A stretch of DNA of 64,000 nucleotides, from positions 1 to 64,000 of the forward strand of contig CAZVLA010000023.1 of the NCBI GenBank assembly GCA_964627805.1, written 5' to 3'. Under the pieces are notes generated by a model. That model was not told the origin of the DNA and searched no databases. It saw only the letters and a list, made by a program, of their open reading frames with translations. Origin of the DNA: CAZAMI01 sp964627805 (GTDB lineage: Archaea; Thermoproteota; Thermoprotei_A; Sulfolobales; NBVN01). Below are positions 8,697 through 16,605 of the stretch, piece after piece; position 1 is the stretch's first letter; the number at the start of each line of letters is the position of its first letter. The translations under genes were made by a program, and so were the position numbers.

Positions 8697-9431
8697 ATGC
8701 GTACTGAGTACTTACCACTAATAATGTACGTACTGTTGACCCTAGCAATCACTGCGTACCTAACGTACCCAGTAATATCGTGTTACTTCCCTGAGGATGC
8801 AGTAGCTATTGAGGTAGTACTTAATAAGCCGGGAATCACCTACGACTTAAGACTACTTAGTAGGTTAGGTGGGGTTAAGGTATTAAGTAGTGGTGCCTTA
8901 GCCTACAGATCACACCTAAGTGATTACGTCGTCATCGTCGTACTTAAGGAACCGTTAACACCTAACGGAGTAATTAAGTACTTAAGCATTAGAGTACAGC
9001 CAACCTATAAAGTACTTAAGAACGGGACGGTTAAGTCCTTAGTTAGTAAGGAACTCGTTAGGGAGGTACTTAAGTACGAACTAAACTGGTTAATTAAGGC
9101 GGGAGTTATTAGGGGCTTAAGTAGTGAGGACGTAAGTAAGATATACTCAGTAGCTAGGGCAGGCATGGCTGGGTGGAACTCAAGGCTTGTCTACGTAGAG
9201 GGTGAGTGGATGCCGTACTATAGAGCAATTAAGTACATACCAGGGGCTTCACTCATTAGGTCATGCATTGTAGGCATCCCCGAAGCTAATGAGTTAATTA
9301 AGTCACTACCTAAGGAACCCCCAGGTACGTACTTAGGAAGTAGATTCACGACTAATGACCTAATAGCAGTACTTACTGCGGTGGCTGCATCCATGGTTAC
9401 CTACGTAGTCATTAGGAAGTTTATTAAGTAA
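8697..9431 (+). CDS. Bitopic membrane protein with ectodomain, unknown function
   Basis: I do not recognise this family. The 244-residue product has an N-terminal hydrophobic segment (about 6-27), a roughly 190-residue region with few long hydrophobic stretches, and a second membrane segment near 220-240 followed by a short basic tail. The layout predicts a domain outside the cell held by two membrane helices. The same architecture is seen in the 240-residue protein of the ABC transporter operon at 19 kb, though I see no clear sequence identity. The start is ATG; the gene stands alone between minus-strand genes. Confidence 0.65.
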   Translation: MRTEYLPLIMYVLLTLAITAYLTYPVISCYFPEDAVAIEVVLNKPGITYDLRLLSRLGGVKVLSSGALAYRSHLSDYVVIVVLKEPLTPNGVIKYLSIRVQPTYKVLKNGTVKSLVSKELVREVLKYELNWLIKAGVIRGLSSEDVSKIYSVARAGMAGWNSRLVYVEGEWMPYYRAIKYIPGASLIRSCIVGIPEANELIKSLPKEPPGTYLGSRFTTNDLIAVLTAVAASMVTYVVIRKFIK

Positions 9432-9491
9432 TTAAAACACTAAGTCATGGTTATAGGTACCCGCATCAGAACCTCCCCCAACCATCACTTA

Positions 9492-10148
9492 CTACCCTAC
9501 CCTGCTCTTGAACGCCTTAAGAGCTACTGAAGCCCACTTACTCGGGTATATACCTGCTGCCCTACCCTTCCTGTAAATAAGTCCTAACCTACCTAGCTCA
9601 GTCACCATGACCTTAATGGTCTTCTCCTTCCTACCTAACCTAAGTGATAATTCAGAATCTGTTATTCCTGGATTACTAACCACTATCGACAGTAGCTCAT
9701 AAAGCTGCTTACTTACCTTAGCCTTAATCAAACCTAACACTGTAGGAGGTACTACAACGTCGCTATCACCGCATGACCCAGCATATATAGTTGCCTCCCT
9801 ACCACTTAGGAAGAGAGCCATGAGTAAGTAAGTACTTAAGTATGGAGGGCCGTTAGAGAGGTCAATAACTAACTCCCTACACCCGCACGCCTCAATAACA
9901 TTCAGTAACTTAAGTATACCCTCTGAAGGGTCTATAGGCACCTTAATTAATTCAGGCTCCTTAAGGCCGTAAGACCTCATGGACTCACTCAACCTACTGA
10001 ACACTTCATTGGCGTTACAGGGCGGGGGCTCAGGAGCTATTAGGAGTACAGTATCATCAACTGATGCGCCACTATCCCTTAACCTACGGAGGACGCCCCT
10101 CTCACTATCTCCTAAGGTGATTAGGAACGCCCTAACAGTAATCACCAA
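9492..10148 (-). CDS. CARF-wHTH transcription regulator, Csa3-like
   Basis: The N-terminal part (about 1-130) looks like a CARF Rossmann-type ligand-binding domain: a hydrophobic first strand, and a DLSNGPPYLSTYLL loop-helix near 97-110 at the position of the nucleotide-binding loop of Csa3. The C-terminal 75 residues form a winged helix (PGITDSELSLRLGRKEKTIKVMVTELGRLGLI). Csa3 proteins sense cyclic oligoadenylate and control CRISPR adaptation or repair genes in crenarchaea. No cas gene or repeat array is in this window, so this copy is either an orphan or controls other genes such as the neighbouring transporter. The start is TTG or the next-codon GTG, with a TATA-like GATAAAAC on the minus strand at 10177-10184. 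Confidence 0.65.
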   Translation of the reverse strand: MVITVRAFLITLGDSERGVLRRLRDSGASVDDTVLLIAPEPPPCNANEVFSRLSESMRSYGLKEPELIKVPIDPSEGILKLLNVIEACGCRELVIDLSNGPPYLSTYLLMALFLSGREATIYAGSCGDSDVVVPPTVLGLIKAKVSKQLYELLSIVVSNPGITDSELSLRLGRKEKTIKVMVTELGRLGLIYRKGRAAGIYPSKWASVALKAFKSRVG

Positions 10149-10298
10149 TTACCCTTACGTAGAGGTAGGAAATATTGTTTTATCATGAGTACTGATGGAG
10201 TTAAGTCATTGGTGCACTCAATGAATGCAGTAGATTCAGTTAAGTAGTACGGAATTATTTTAATCTCCATTAAATCTTCTCCAGAGAGGGGAGAGGTA

Positions 10299-10308
10299 AA
10301 TTTATTTT
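10299..10308 (+). promoter_or_regulatory. TATA box of the cstA-like gene
   Basis: AATTTATTTT is centred about 24 bases before the TTG start at 10328, so the message is probably leaderless. A purine-rich run (GAGAGGGGAGAGG, 10284-10296) directly ahead could contribute a BRE. Confidence 0.55.
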
Positions 10309-10327
10309 CCCATACCTATGTGATATA

Positions 10328-12190
10328 TTGAGGTGTACATTATTGATACCAGGGGGAGCGTTAATAGCTATAGCCCTGGCCATCTACGCTCTCTTCTACT
10401 TCACTCACGGTAAGTACCTACAGAAGGCAGTAGTTAAGGCGGATCCTAAGAGACCTACACCAGCACACAAGCTCAGAGACGGCGTGGACTACGTACCAGC
10501 TAATAAGTACGTACTATACGGACACCACTTCGCTAGCATCGCTGGTGCAGGACCTATAGTAGGTCCTGCAATTGCTCTAGGCTGGGGCTGGTTACCGTCA
10601 ATACTATGGATATGGTTCGGTAACGTATTCGTCGGTGTAGTCCATGACTACCTATCACTAATGAGTAGCGTTAGGTACGACGGTAGGAGCATCGGGTGGG
10701 TAGCTGGTAAGATGATGGGTAGGAAGGCGTTCTTCGCCTTCAACGCCTACATATGGTTCGCGTTAGTGCTGGTAGTAGCTGCATTCGGATACGTTATCTC
10801 AGCGTTATTCAGCTTAACACCAGGTGCTGGAGTAGCTTCACTATTACTGATAGGCTTCGCAGTAATCACTGGACTCCTAATGTACAGAACACCATTAGGA
10901 TTCAAGGGAGGTACAGTCATAGGCTGGATCTTCATCATAATATCGATAGCTGTAGGTTACTACGTACAGATGCAAGGGTTAAGTATAGGCTTCAACACAT
11001 GGATATGGATACTACTGATCTACATCATCATAGCAGCATCAATACCTGTGTGGGTACTACTACAGCCTAGGGACTACATGAACGCCTACATACTATGGGC
11101 TAGCCTAGCAATAGGTGGCGGTGCTATGATATGGCTAGCAATAACTGGTAGAGGAGCACTCACGTGGCCAGCATACACGACATGGTCAGCTAACATAGTT
11201 GGTGGTCACCCATCACCGTTCTGGCCATGCGTACCACTAATCATCGCCTGTGGCGCACTATCAGGATTCCACAGCCTAGTGGGTTCAGGTACTAGCAGTA
11301 AGCAGTTAGATAATGAGTTACATGGACTACTAATAGGTTATGGAGGTATGTTAACTGAGGGCTTCTTATCTACTATGGTAGTAGCTACCATGGGTGCTTA
11401 CGGAACACTAGCACTAGCTGATATGATATTCAAGAAGGCTAAGGCAGGTTTCGTAGTCACCGTAGCTAAGGCATTAGGTATAGGAGCTATAACTTCAAAG
11501 CAAGCAGCCCTCAACATGGCTCAGACACTAGCTAGTAACCCGGCACTATTCGGTAAGTACTACGCACTACTAGCTAGTAAGCTTAAGTGGGGAATCATAC
11601 CACTGAGCTACGCATACGCAACACACTACGCATTCGGCCTCGACGTACTAGCGATGACGATCTTCGCCACCCTATGGATAACAGCCTTCGCATTAACGTC
11701 ACTAGACACAGCTACTAGGTTAGGTAGGTACGCGTGGCAGGAGCTCATGGAGCCTCTAAAGGGAGTTAGTGAGGGTGCCTACAAGTTCCTATCAAATAAG
11801 TGGTTCGCATCAATACTACTAGCATGTATAGGTATAGCACTAGCAGCTACTAAGCAGTTCCTAGTGATATGGCCTGCATTCGCAGGTATGAATCAGCTAC
11901 TAAGTAGCTTAGCACTAATGACTGTAGCTGTATGGACTATTAAGGTGCAGAAGGCGCCAGGGTTAGGTAAGGCGTTAGTAGTTGCTCCAGCAGTATTCAT
12001 GTGGATAACCACGACAATAGCGTTACTATGGTACGAATTCACGGTAGTACCTCCACTACTAGCTAAGGGAGGGAGTGCAGCATTAACAGGTTCAGTAGTA
12101 GCTGGTGTAACAGCTATAGGTATAGGTCTTAACATACTAATACTGGCGCTATGGATTAGGAGACTAGCTAAGGCTGGTGAGATAGAGTAA
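10328..12190 (+). CDS. cstA: CstA-family peptide/pyruvate transporter
   Basis: Polytopic membrane transporter of the carbon-starvation CstA family; bacterial members import pyruvate or peptides. The 620-residue protein carries the family signature GHHFASIAGAGPIVGPA near 62-78, a conserved RYDGRSIGW loop near 116, and about 15 hydrophobic segments through to the C-terminus. It is slightly shorter than bacterial CstA (about 700). The start is TTG at a leaderless position relative to the TATA box. The neighbouring CARF-wHTH gene is divergent across a 179-base gap, so it might regulate this gene; that is inference only. Confidence 0.88.
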   Translation: MRCTLLIPGGALIAIALAIYALFYFTHGKYLQKAVVKADPKRPTPAHKLRDGVDYVPANKYVLYGHHFASIAGAGPIVGPAIALGWGWLPSILWIWFGNVFVGVVHDYLSLMSSVRYDGRSIGWVAGKMMGRKAFFAFNAYIWFALVLVVAAFGYVISALFSLTPGAGVASLLLIGFAVITGLLMYRTPLGFKGGTVIGWIFIIISIAVGYYVQMQGLSIGFNTWIWILLIYIIIAASIPVWVLLQPRDYMNAYILWASLAIGGGAMIWLAITGRGALTWPAYTTWSANIVGGHPSPFWPCVPLIIACGALSGFHSLVGSGTSSKQLDNELHGLLIGYGGMLTEGFLSTMVVATMGAYGTLALADMIFKKAKAGFVVTVAKALGIGAITSKQAALNMAQTLASNPALFGKYYALLASKLKWGIIPLSYAYATHYAFGLDVLAMTIFATLWITAFALTSLDTATRLGRYAWQELMEPLKGVSEGAYKFLSNKWFASILLACIGIALAATKQFLVIWPAFAGMNQLLSSLALMTVAVWTIKVQKAPGLGKALVVAPAVFMWITTTIALLWYEFTVVPPLLAKGGSAALTGSVVAGVTAIGIGLNILILALWIRRLAKAGEIE

Positions 12191-12315
12191 GGTAAATAGT
12201 TTTATGAGTAAAAACAAAAACGTACCATAAAAGTTTTTATTAATACTAACATAGTGGATTAATTAATGCTAACTTATTTAATAGCTAATCATAATTACCG
12301 TAGCGGGGACGGGAT

Positions 12316-12597
12316 GTGGGTGGAGGATTAAGTAGGTTTCTTAAGTCATTAACTGAGGCAATCGTAGGTACGTTTAAGGGTAAGTCGCTGGAGTATGTTG
12401 AGGTTGAGCTTAGGGAGCTTGAGAACGTATTCGCCTTAATAGTTATGGGTTCATTCATAGGCCTCCCAAGCCCACCAATGACCATATCACTTAAGTTACT
12501 ACCGCATATGGGTAGGGAATTAATTATAGCGTCAAGGGTTAGTGAGAGGCTAGATGATATGCTTGGTGAGATGGCTGGGTTATTTGAAGTTTCATGA
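12316..12597 (+). CDS. Small conserved-looking protein ahead of Get3-like ATPase
   Basis: The function is unknown. The 93-residue product has an amphipathic N-terminal helix, a central hydrophobic stretch (FALIVMGSFIGLPSPPMTISLKLLP, about 39-63) too polar at its edges to be a sure membrane helix, and a C-terminal helix with acidic and basic residues. The start is GTG; an overlapping ATG two bases earlier runs into a stop within five codons. Ten bases separate it from the Get3-like ATPase, with the ribosome-binding site of that gene inside its last codons. It is probably a partner or adaptor of that ATPase. Confidence 0.65.
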   Translation: MGGGLSRFLKSLTEAIVGTFKGKSLEYVEVELRELENVFALIVMGSFIGLPSPPMTISLKLLPHMGRELIIASRVSERLDDMLGEMAGLFEVS

Positions 12598-12607
12598 GGT
12601 GGTTTGA

Positions 12608-13594
12608 ATGGTTAATTACAGAGTGGTTTTCTTCATGGGTAAGGGTGGCGTCGGTAAGACTACCATGGCCGCTACTTACTCACTAATGAAGGCATTAAAT
12701 GGCGCTAGGGTACTTACGGTTAGTTTAGACCCAGCGCATAACTTAGGTGATGTATTCGGTACGGAATTAAGTGAGAGACCTAAGGAGGTCGTAAAGGGTT
12801 TACAGGCTATCGAGATTGACTACGACGCTATGATTAAGAAGCACTTAAAGAGATTAACTGATAAGATTAAGGACATCTACGGCTACTTAAGGATATTCAA
12901 TCTAGATAGGTACGTAGACGTACTACAGCACTCACCAGGTGTTGAGGAGCAGGCAGCTCTTGAGAGGATACTCGAGATCCTCAAGGATAATGAGAGGAGG
13001 GGTAAGTATGACTTAATAGTGTTTGATACCCCACCTACGGGCTTAATGCTTAGGATTGTAGCACTACCTACGATATCACTGATATGGGTTGAGAAGCTCC
13101 TTAAGCTTAGGGAAGCAATACTGACTAGGAGAGCAGCTATTGAGAGGATAGCTGGTGAGGCACCGAGGGTTGAGGTAGGTGGTGAAGTCATTAAAGCAGC
13201 TACGAAGCCTGAAGAGGACCCCATATACCAGGAGTTACTGAGCATTAAGTCTGAGTACAGCTTCATAAATGAAGTATTTAAGGATAGGTCAAGGACGTAC
13301 TCAGTCCTAGTAATAAACCCTGAGGTACTCCCAGTACTTGAGGCTAAGAGGGCTAAGGACTTCCTAAGTAGGTTAGGTATGGGTGTTAAGTACTTAATAA
13401 TTAATAAGTTAATCAGAATGAGTAACCCGCCAGAGGAGCTCAGGTTGAGGATGGAGTTCCAGAGGAAGGCACTTGAGTTAGCTAATCAGTACTTTAGTGA
13501 CTTAAGGGTTATTGAGGTACCCTACCTAAGTAGGGAGCCTAGGGGTGTTGAGGAGCTTAAGGGACTAACCAAATTCTTGAGTGTGATGGAGTAA
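12608..13594 (+). CDS. ArsA/Get3-family ATPase
   Basis: Deviant Walker-A ATPase of the SIMIBI class. Motifs are GKGGVGKTT near 11-19, the switch SLDPAHNLGD near 39-48, and DTPPTGLMLR near 141-150, matching DTAPTGH(T)LR of Get3/ArsA. The 328-residue protein contains no cysteine, so it lacks both the Get3 zinc CxxC and the ArsA metalloid site. In archaea, Get3 homologues are suspected tail-anchored protein or membrane-protein targeting factors. The start is ATG, with GAGGTGG 6-12 bases upstream. It is second of three genes; the next ATG overlaps its stop by one base. Confidence 0.85.
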   Translation: MVNYRVVFFMGKGGVGKTTMAATYSLMKALNGARVLTVSLDPAHNLGDVFGTELSERPKEVVKGLQAIEIDYDAMIKKHLKRLTDKIKDIYGYLRIFNLDRYVDVLQHSPGVEEQAALERILEILKDNERRGKYDLIVFDTPPTGLMLRIVALPTISLIWVEKLLKLREAILTRRAAIERIAGEAPRVEVGGEVIKAATKPEEDPIYQELLSIKSEYSFINEVFKDRSRTYSVLVINPEVLPVLEAKRAKDFLSRLGMGVKYLIINKLIRMSNPPEELRLRMEFQRKALELANQYFSDLRVIEVPYLSREPRGVEELKGLTKFLSVME

Positions 13595-14247
13595 TGGATC
13601 TAAACACCTTACTAACTACGGTATTCCCAATAATAATAGCTCTAGCAGCTGCAGCTACACTTCAGTTCTATAGGGGTAGGAAGCGTAACTTAGTTATTCT
13701 TGAGGATACCATAAAGTCTATGGAGAGTATATACAGACCGATAGATAAGAACTACACGATAATAGGTATCTACATAGGTTACACAGCCCAGTATAAAGTA
13801 ATTAAGAGGGGTATAGGTACTGTGGAAGTTACCGTACTATTAATACCTAGGCAATCACTCTTCTACCTCCCAATAGCTAAGCTAACATCAAGGTTTGATA
13901 GGGTATTCATACATTACTTCTACAGAGGTAAGGTACTTCATGAAGCACACGTAATTAAGAAGGGCTACTATAGGTTAGGCATTAAGCGTGAGATAAGGGG
14001 TATTGAGAAGATGATGGTTACTGAGGAAGTCATTAACGGTCAGAGTTACTACCTAATATACACTAATAGAGACGCTGTAGAGCCCCTACTTAAGTTCGTT
14101 AAGTCCCTACCAGACCCTACCGTAGTTAATCACGTAGCCCTAGTACCAGCTAATAACAGTCTATACCTAGCAGCTAAGTTAGATGTTAAGGTATTCGATA
14201 CCTTAATAAAGGAATCCTACGAATTAGCTTCTAAGTTAGCTCCTTAA
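13594..14247 (+). CDS. Membrane-anchored protein of the Get3-like operon, unknown function
   Basis: I do not recognise the family. The 217-residue product starts with one hydrophobic helix (about 6-26, PIIIALAAAATLQFY), then a basic flank (RGRKRN) consistent with a cytoplasmic body of about 190 residues rich in beta strands. The ATG overlaps the stop of the Get3-like gene (TAATG), so it is translationally coupled. A membrane-anchored cytoplasmic domain next to a targeting ATPase would fit a docking or receptor role, which is inference from context alone. Its 3' end overlaps the convergent small gene by 4 bases. Confidence 0.65.
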   Translation: MDLNTLLTTVFPIIIALAAAATLQFYRGRKRNLVILEDTIKSMESIYRPIDKNYTIIGIYIGYTAQYKVIKRGIGTVEVTVLLIPRQSLFYLPIAKLTSRFDRVFIHYFYRGKVLHEAHVIKKGYYRLGIKREIRGIEKMMVTEEVINGQSYYLIYTNRDAVEPLLKFVKSLPDPTVVNHVALVPANNSLYLAAKLDVKVFDTLIKESYELASKLAP

Positions 14248-14579
14248 GTACTTCCCACTAATGAGTTTAAGTAATTAATTAAGTCCTTAACATCACCACT
14301 TAAAGCCCTCAATATCAAGTCATCCTTACCCTCAAGCAAGGGCTTAAACACTATCTTAATAACTTTAGCAGTAACACTCTTAGATCTGAAGTGGTTATTC
14401 ACGACATTCAGGAAAGCGTTTAAGTCCCTATTAACCAACTCCTTAATACCTACTCCATACTTAGCCATCGACATAGCTTCTAAGTAGACGTACAGACCCG
14501 GGAAAGCCCTCCTTAAATTCCTTACTACTAACTCGCCCAAGTCAGTATGACCTCCACCGTAACTGCTCATTACCATCAC
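14244..14579 (-). CDS. Small protein overlapping the KaiC-like gene, unknown function
   Basis: A 111-residue product with no motif I recognise. It has a Gly-rich SSYGGGH near the start, then mostly helical, mixed-charge sequence ending in two Leu-rich helices. The GTG start (or ATG at the next codon or the fourth codon) lies inside the last 38 bases of the KaiC-like gene in a different frame. This arrangement suggests coupled translation and a partner for that ATPase. Codon use matches the neighbours, which supports it being real. Confidence 0.6.
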   Translation of the reverse strand: MMVMSSYGGGHTDLGELVVRNLRRAFPGLYVYLEAMSMAKYGVGIKELVNRDLNAFLNVVNNHFRSKSVTAKVIKIVFKPLLEGKDDLILRALSGDVKDLINYLNSLVGST

Positions 14580-15984
14580 TACTCACCCTCCTATACCCGC
14601 TCTTAATTACGTACCTACTGCTGCTTAAGTCGTAACATAGCATGATCGGTCTAGTTGGTTTAAGTTCTATCGTCTTAGTGACTGTTATGTAAAGGCATGG
14701 AAGTCCTTCATAAACTGTCATCTTAACCGTTATTATGAAGTCGTATATGTTGAAGAACTCGGGATGTGTTTCCAGTATCTTCCTTGAGAACGTGTAGAAT
14801 GCTGTAATACCTAACTTCCTCCTAACCCATACGTTATTCATGTGCTCCTTAAATATCTCAGTCATGTCGGCAGGTATTATCTCCATAGAATCAGCTACTA
14901 GGAAATCCTCCTTAAGCTTTAAGTCGAGGCTCCTATTATCAGTAGCTATAGCGTAAAGAGGCTTTGAGGTTGGGTTTACTGAGACGTAGATTAGTTCGTA
15001 GTCCTTCTTAGGTCTTGATGTATCAAGCATTAAATGCTCCATGAGTAGGCAGGACCTCTCAAGCGCCTTTAAAGTAGTTGGTGAGTGTGCGTAGGACCTA
15101 ATAACTAATCTACCGCCGTACTTACTAGCTAATGCCCTAGCTAGGCATAGAGCTATGTAGAATGAGACTTTAGGTGCGTAGGATATGACAGCTACTTGAG
15201 AACCCCTATTAATACCGCCACCTAAGGCTTCATTGAAGTACTCATTATCTAGTGTGTAGATAACTTCAGCACTAGGTGGTGGTATCTCCTCAAGCCTAAC
15301 TGGTGGGTACAGTCTAATACCCTCACCACTAACTATATCAAACGGTATTCTCGAATAAGGTATTGGAGAGCCCCTCATCTTCCTAATCTCCATCTCCCTA
15401 ACTAAGAAACCACCACTACTCCTAGCCTTAAGTATTATGACCCCATCAGCTAGGAACTCCTCAACAGCCTCACCAATCCTAGCCTCCTCAGAAGCTTCTA
15501 GAATTAGTAGTGAAGTAACTCCTAACCTCTTCAGACCACTAATCAACATATCCTTAAGAGCCTCCCTAACCTCACCCTCCTTAAAGGCCTGTAGTATAGC
15601 TGATGTTGAGTCAATAACCACCCTCTTAGCCTTAACCCTAGTGACCTCAGCTATTAAGTCCTTAATAACCTCAACAGCAGCATCCTCAGTAATCACCTCA
15701 ACACCCTCAACATACCTAAATAAGCCCCTCTTCTCCAACTCCTCAAAATCCATACCTAAAGTCGACATAAAGTCCATGAACTCGCTCCTAGATTCTAAGA
15801 AACTCAAGTAGACACCAGCTTCACCGTATCTCCTAGCACCTTCGTACACGAACTTAGCAGAGAATACCGTCTTACCCGTCCCTGGAGCACCAGCAACTAT
15901 TACTGCAGCACCTCTAGGGAATCCACCACCTAGTAACTCATCAAGACCTGCGATACCCGTAGGGCACCTACTTATTCTACGCAT
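14542..15984 (-). CDS. Tandem KaiC-like ATPase with degenerate second domain
   Basis: RecA-superfamily protein of 480 residues. Domain one has CPTGIAGLDELLGGGFPRG, Walker A GAPGTGKT near 33-40, and Walker B-type RVVIDS near 121. Domain two begins near 245 with a matching EALGGGINRGS lead-in, but the expected P-loop reads SYAPKVS, with no Gly-Lys-Thr, so it should not bind ATP normally. Archaeal KaiC-like (KaiC/Gvp/FlaH type) proteins act in signalling, motility or unknown assemblies. A second copy with the same plan lies at 28.5-30.0 kb. The start is ATG with GAGGTAG upstream. Confidence 0.8.
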   Translation of the reverse strand: MRRISRCPTGIAGLDELLGGGFPRGAAVIVAGAPGTGKTVFSAKFVYEGARRYGEAGVYLSFLESRSEFMDFMSTLGMDFEELEKRGLFRYVEGVEVITEDAAVEVIKDLIAEVTRVKAKRVVIDSTSAILQAFKEGEVREALKDMLISGLKRLGVTSLLILEASEEARIGEAVEEFLADGVIILKARSSGGFLVREMEIRKMRGSPIPYSRIPFDIVSGEGIRLYPPVRLEEIPPPSAEVIYTLDNEYFNEALGGGINRGSQVAVISYAPKVSFYIALCLARALASKYGGRLVIRSYAHSPTTLKALERSCLLMEHLMLDTSRPKKDYELIYVSVNPTSKPLYAIATDNRSLDLKLKEDFLVADSMEIIPADMTEIFKEHMNNVWVRRKLGITAFYTFSRKILETHPEFFNIYDFIITVKMTVYEGLPCLYITVTKTIELKPTRPIMLCYDLSSSRYVIKSGYRRVSSDGNEQLRWRSY

Positions 15985-16281
15985 AAGTAACTACCTCACC
16001 ACTTCGTACGTGCCTTCAACCAAGAATAAAGGATGTTAAGACCTAAATAAGCCTAGCTACTACCTCTCCAAAGTGATTTTACTACTTAATCGATCCTCAG
16101 TCGCTAACTGATCATCTGAAGTAATGCCTGTAGATAGCGCAGAACATCCTCAACTCAATAATTAAGCGTAATTAGTATGTATTAGGTAGTGATTACTCAG
16201 TAATAAGTCGTGATTAATGACTCAAGACTACTGTTAGTAAGTAGCTACACTACCCTTAAAACTAATTAATTAGTAATTAAC
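15985..16281. other. Intergenic region, no gene recognised
   Basis: This 297-base gap separates the minus-strand KaiC-like gene from a plus-strand gene. I see no tRNA, guide RNA or ORF with a credible start. It is AT-rich near the right end, with a TATA element at 16255 and the palindrome AATTAATTAGTAATTAA beside it. Confidence 0.5.
16255..16262 (+). promoter_or_regulatory. TATA element for the small conserved archaeal gene
   Basis: CTTAAAAC is centred about 23 bases before the GTG at 16282, predicting a leaderless message. The start region itself is embedded in the AT-rich dyad at 16262-16280. Confidence 0.4.
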
Positions 16282-16605
16282 GTGGTGGAGGTAGTGCTCG
16301 AGTTTGATGTGAAGAGATTTAAGGAGCTCTTCCCCCACTTAGCTAAGGAAATACTTGAGGGACCCCCGAGAATAGGTAGGGACCCCCTAGAGGGTTTCCT
16401 ACCAGGTCCCGTGGACTACATAAGGAGATGTAGGACCGTTAAGGAGGCTGAGGAAGTTATTGATTACCTAGAGAGGAAGGGTGAGATAAGTAAGGAGGAA
16501 GCTGAGAGGTTGCGGAGGCAGTTAAGGGAGAAAGGACTTGAAAGCTTCGGACCTAGGAAAACACCGGGTTACTACTTTAGGTACGCGGCAGGTCTTGAGG
16601 AGTAA
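16282..16605 (+). CDS. Small conserved archaeal protein (DUF2095-like)
   Basis: A 107-residue soluble protein with a striking central motif, GPPRIGRDPLEGFLPGPVDYIRRC (as GPPRIGRDPLEGF plus LPGPVDYIRRC, about 28-51), followed by a basic, acidic helical hairpin (EAEEVIDYLERKGEISKEEAERL). I recall this motif from a small uncharacterised archaeal family (DUF2095), but I could not check. The biochemical role is unknown. The stop codon abuts, base to base, the stop of the convergent exported-protein gene. Confidence 0.7.
   Translation: MVEVVLEFDVKRFKELFPHLAKEILEGPPRIGRDPLEGFLPGPVDYIRRCRTVKEAEEVIDYLERKGEISKEEAERLRRQLREKGLESFGPRKTPGYYFRYAAGLEE

Noticed and set aside
9464..9489. GTGATGG, a 12-base gap and CTGA on the minus strand, just after the Csa3-like gene
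   Set aside because: It has only half of a C/D RNA; no second C' or D box follows, and the C box is imperfect.
10185..10247. A 20-codon ORF between the Csa3-like and CstA-type genes
   Set aside because: Too short, with no conserved feature; the TATA-like sequence nearby serves the minus-strand gene.
16090..16140. Minus-strand ATGATCA...CTGA, considered as a guide RNA
   Set aside because: The C box is off and the gap to CTGA is only 8 bases, too short for a guide.
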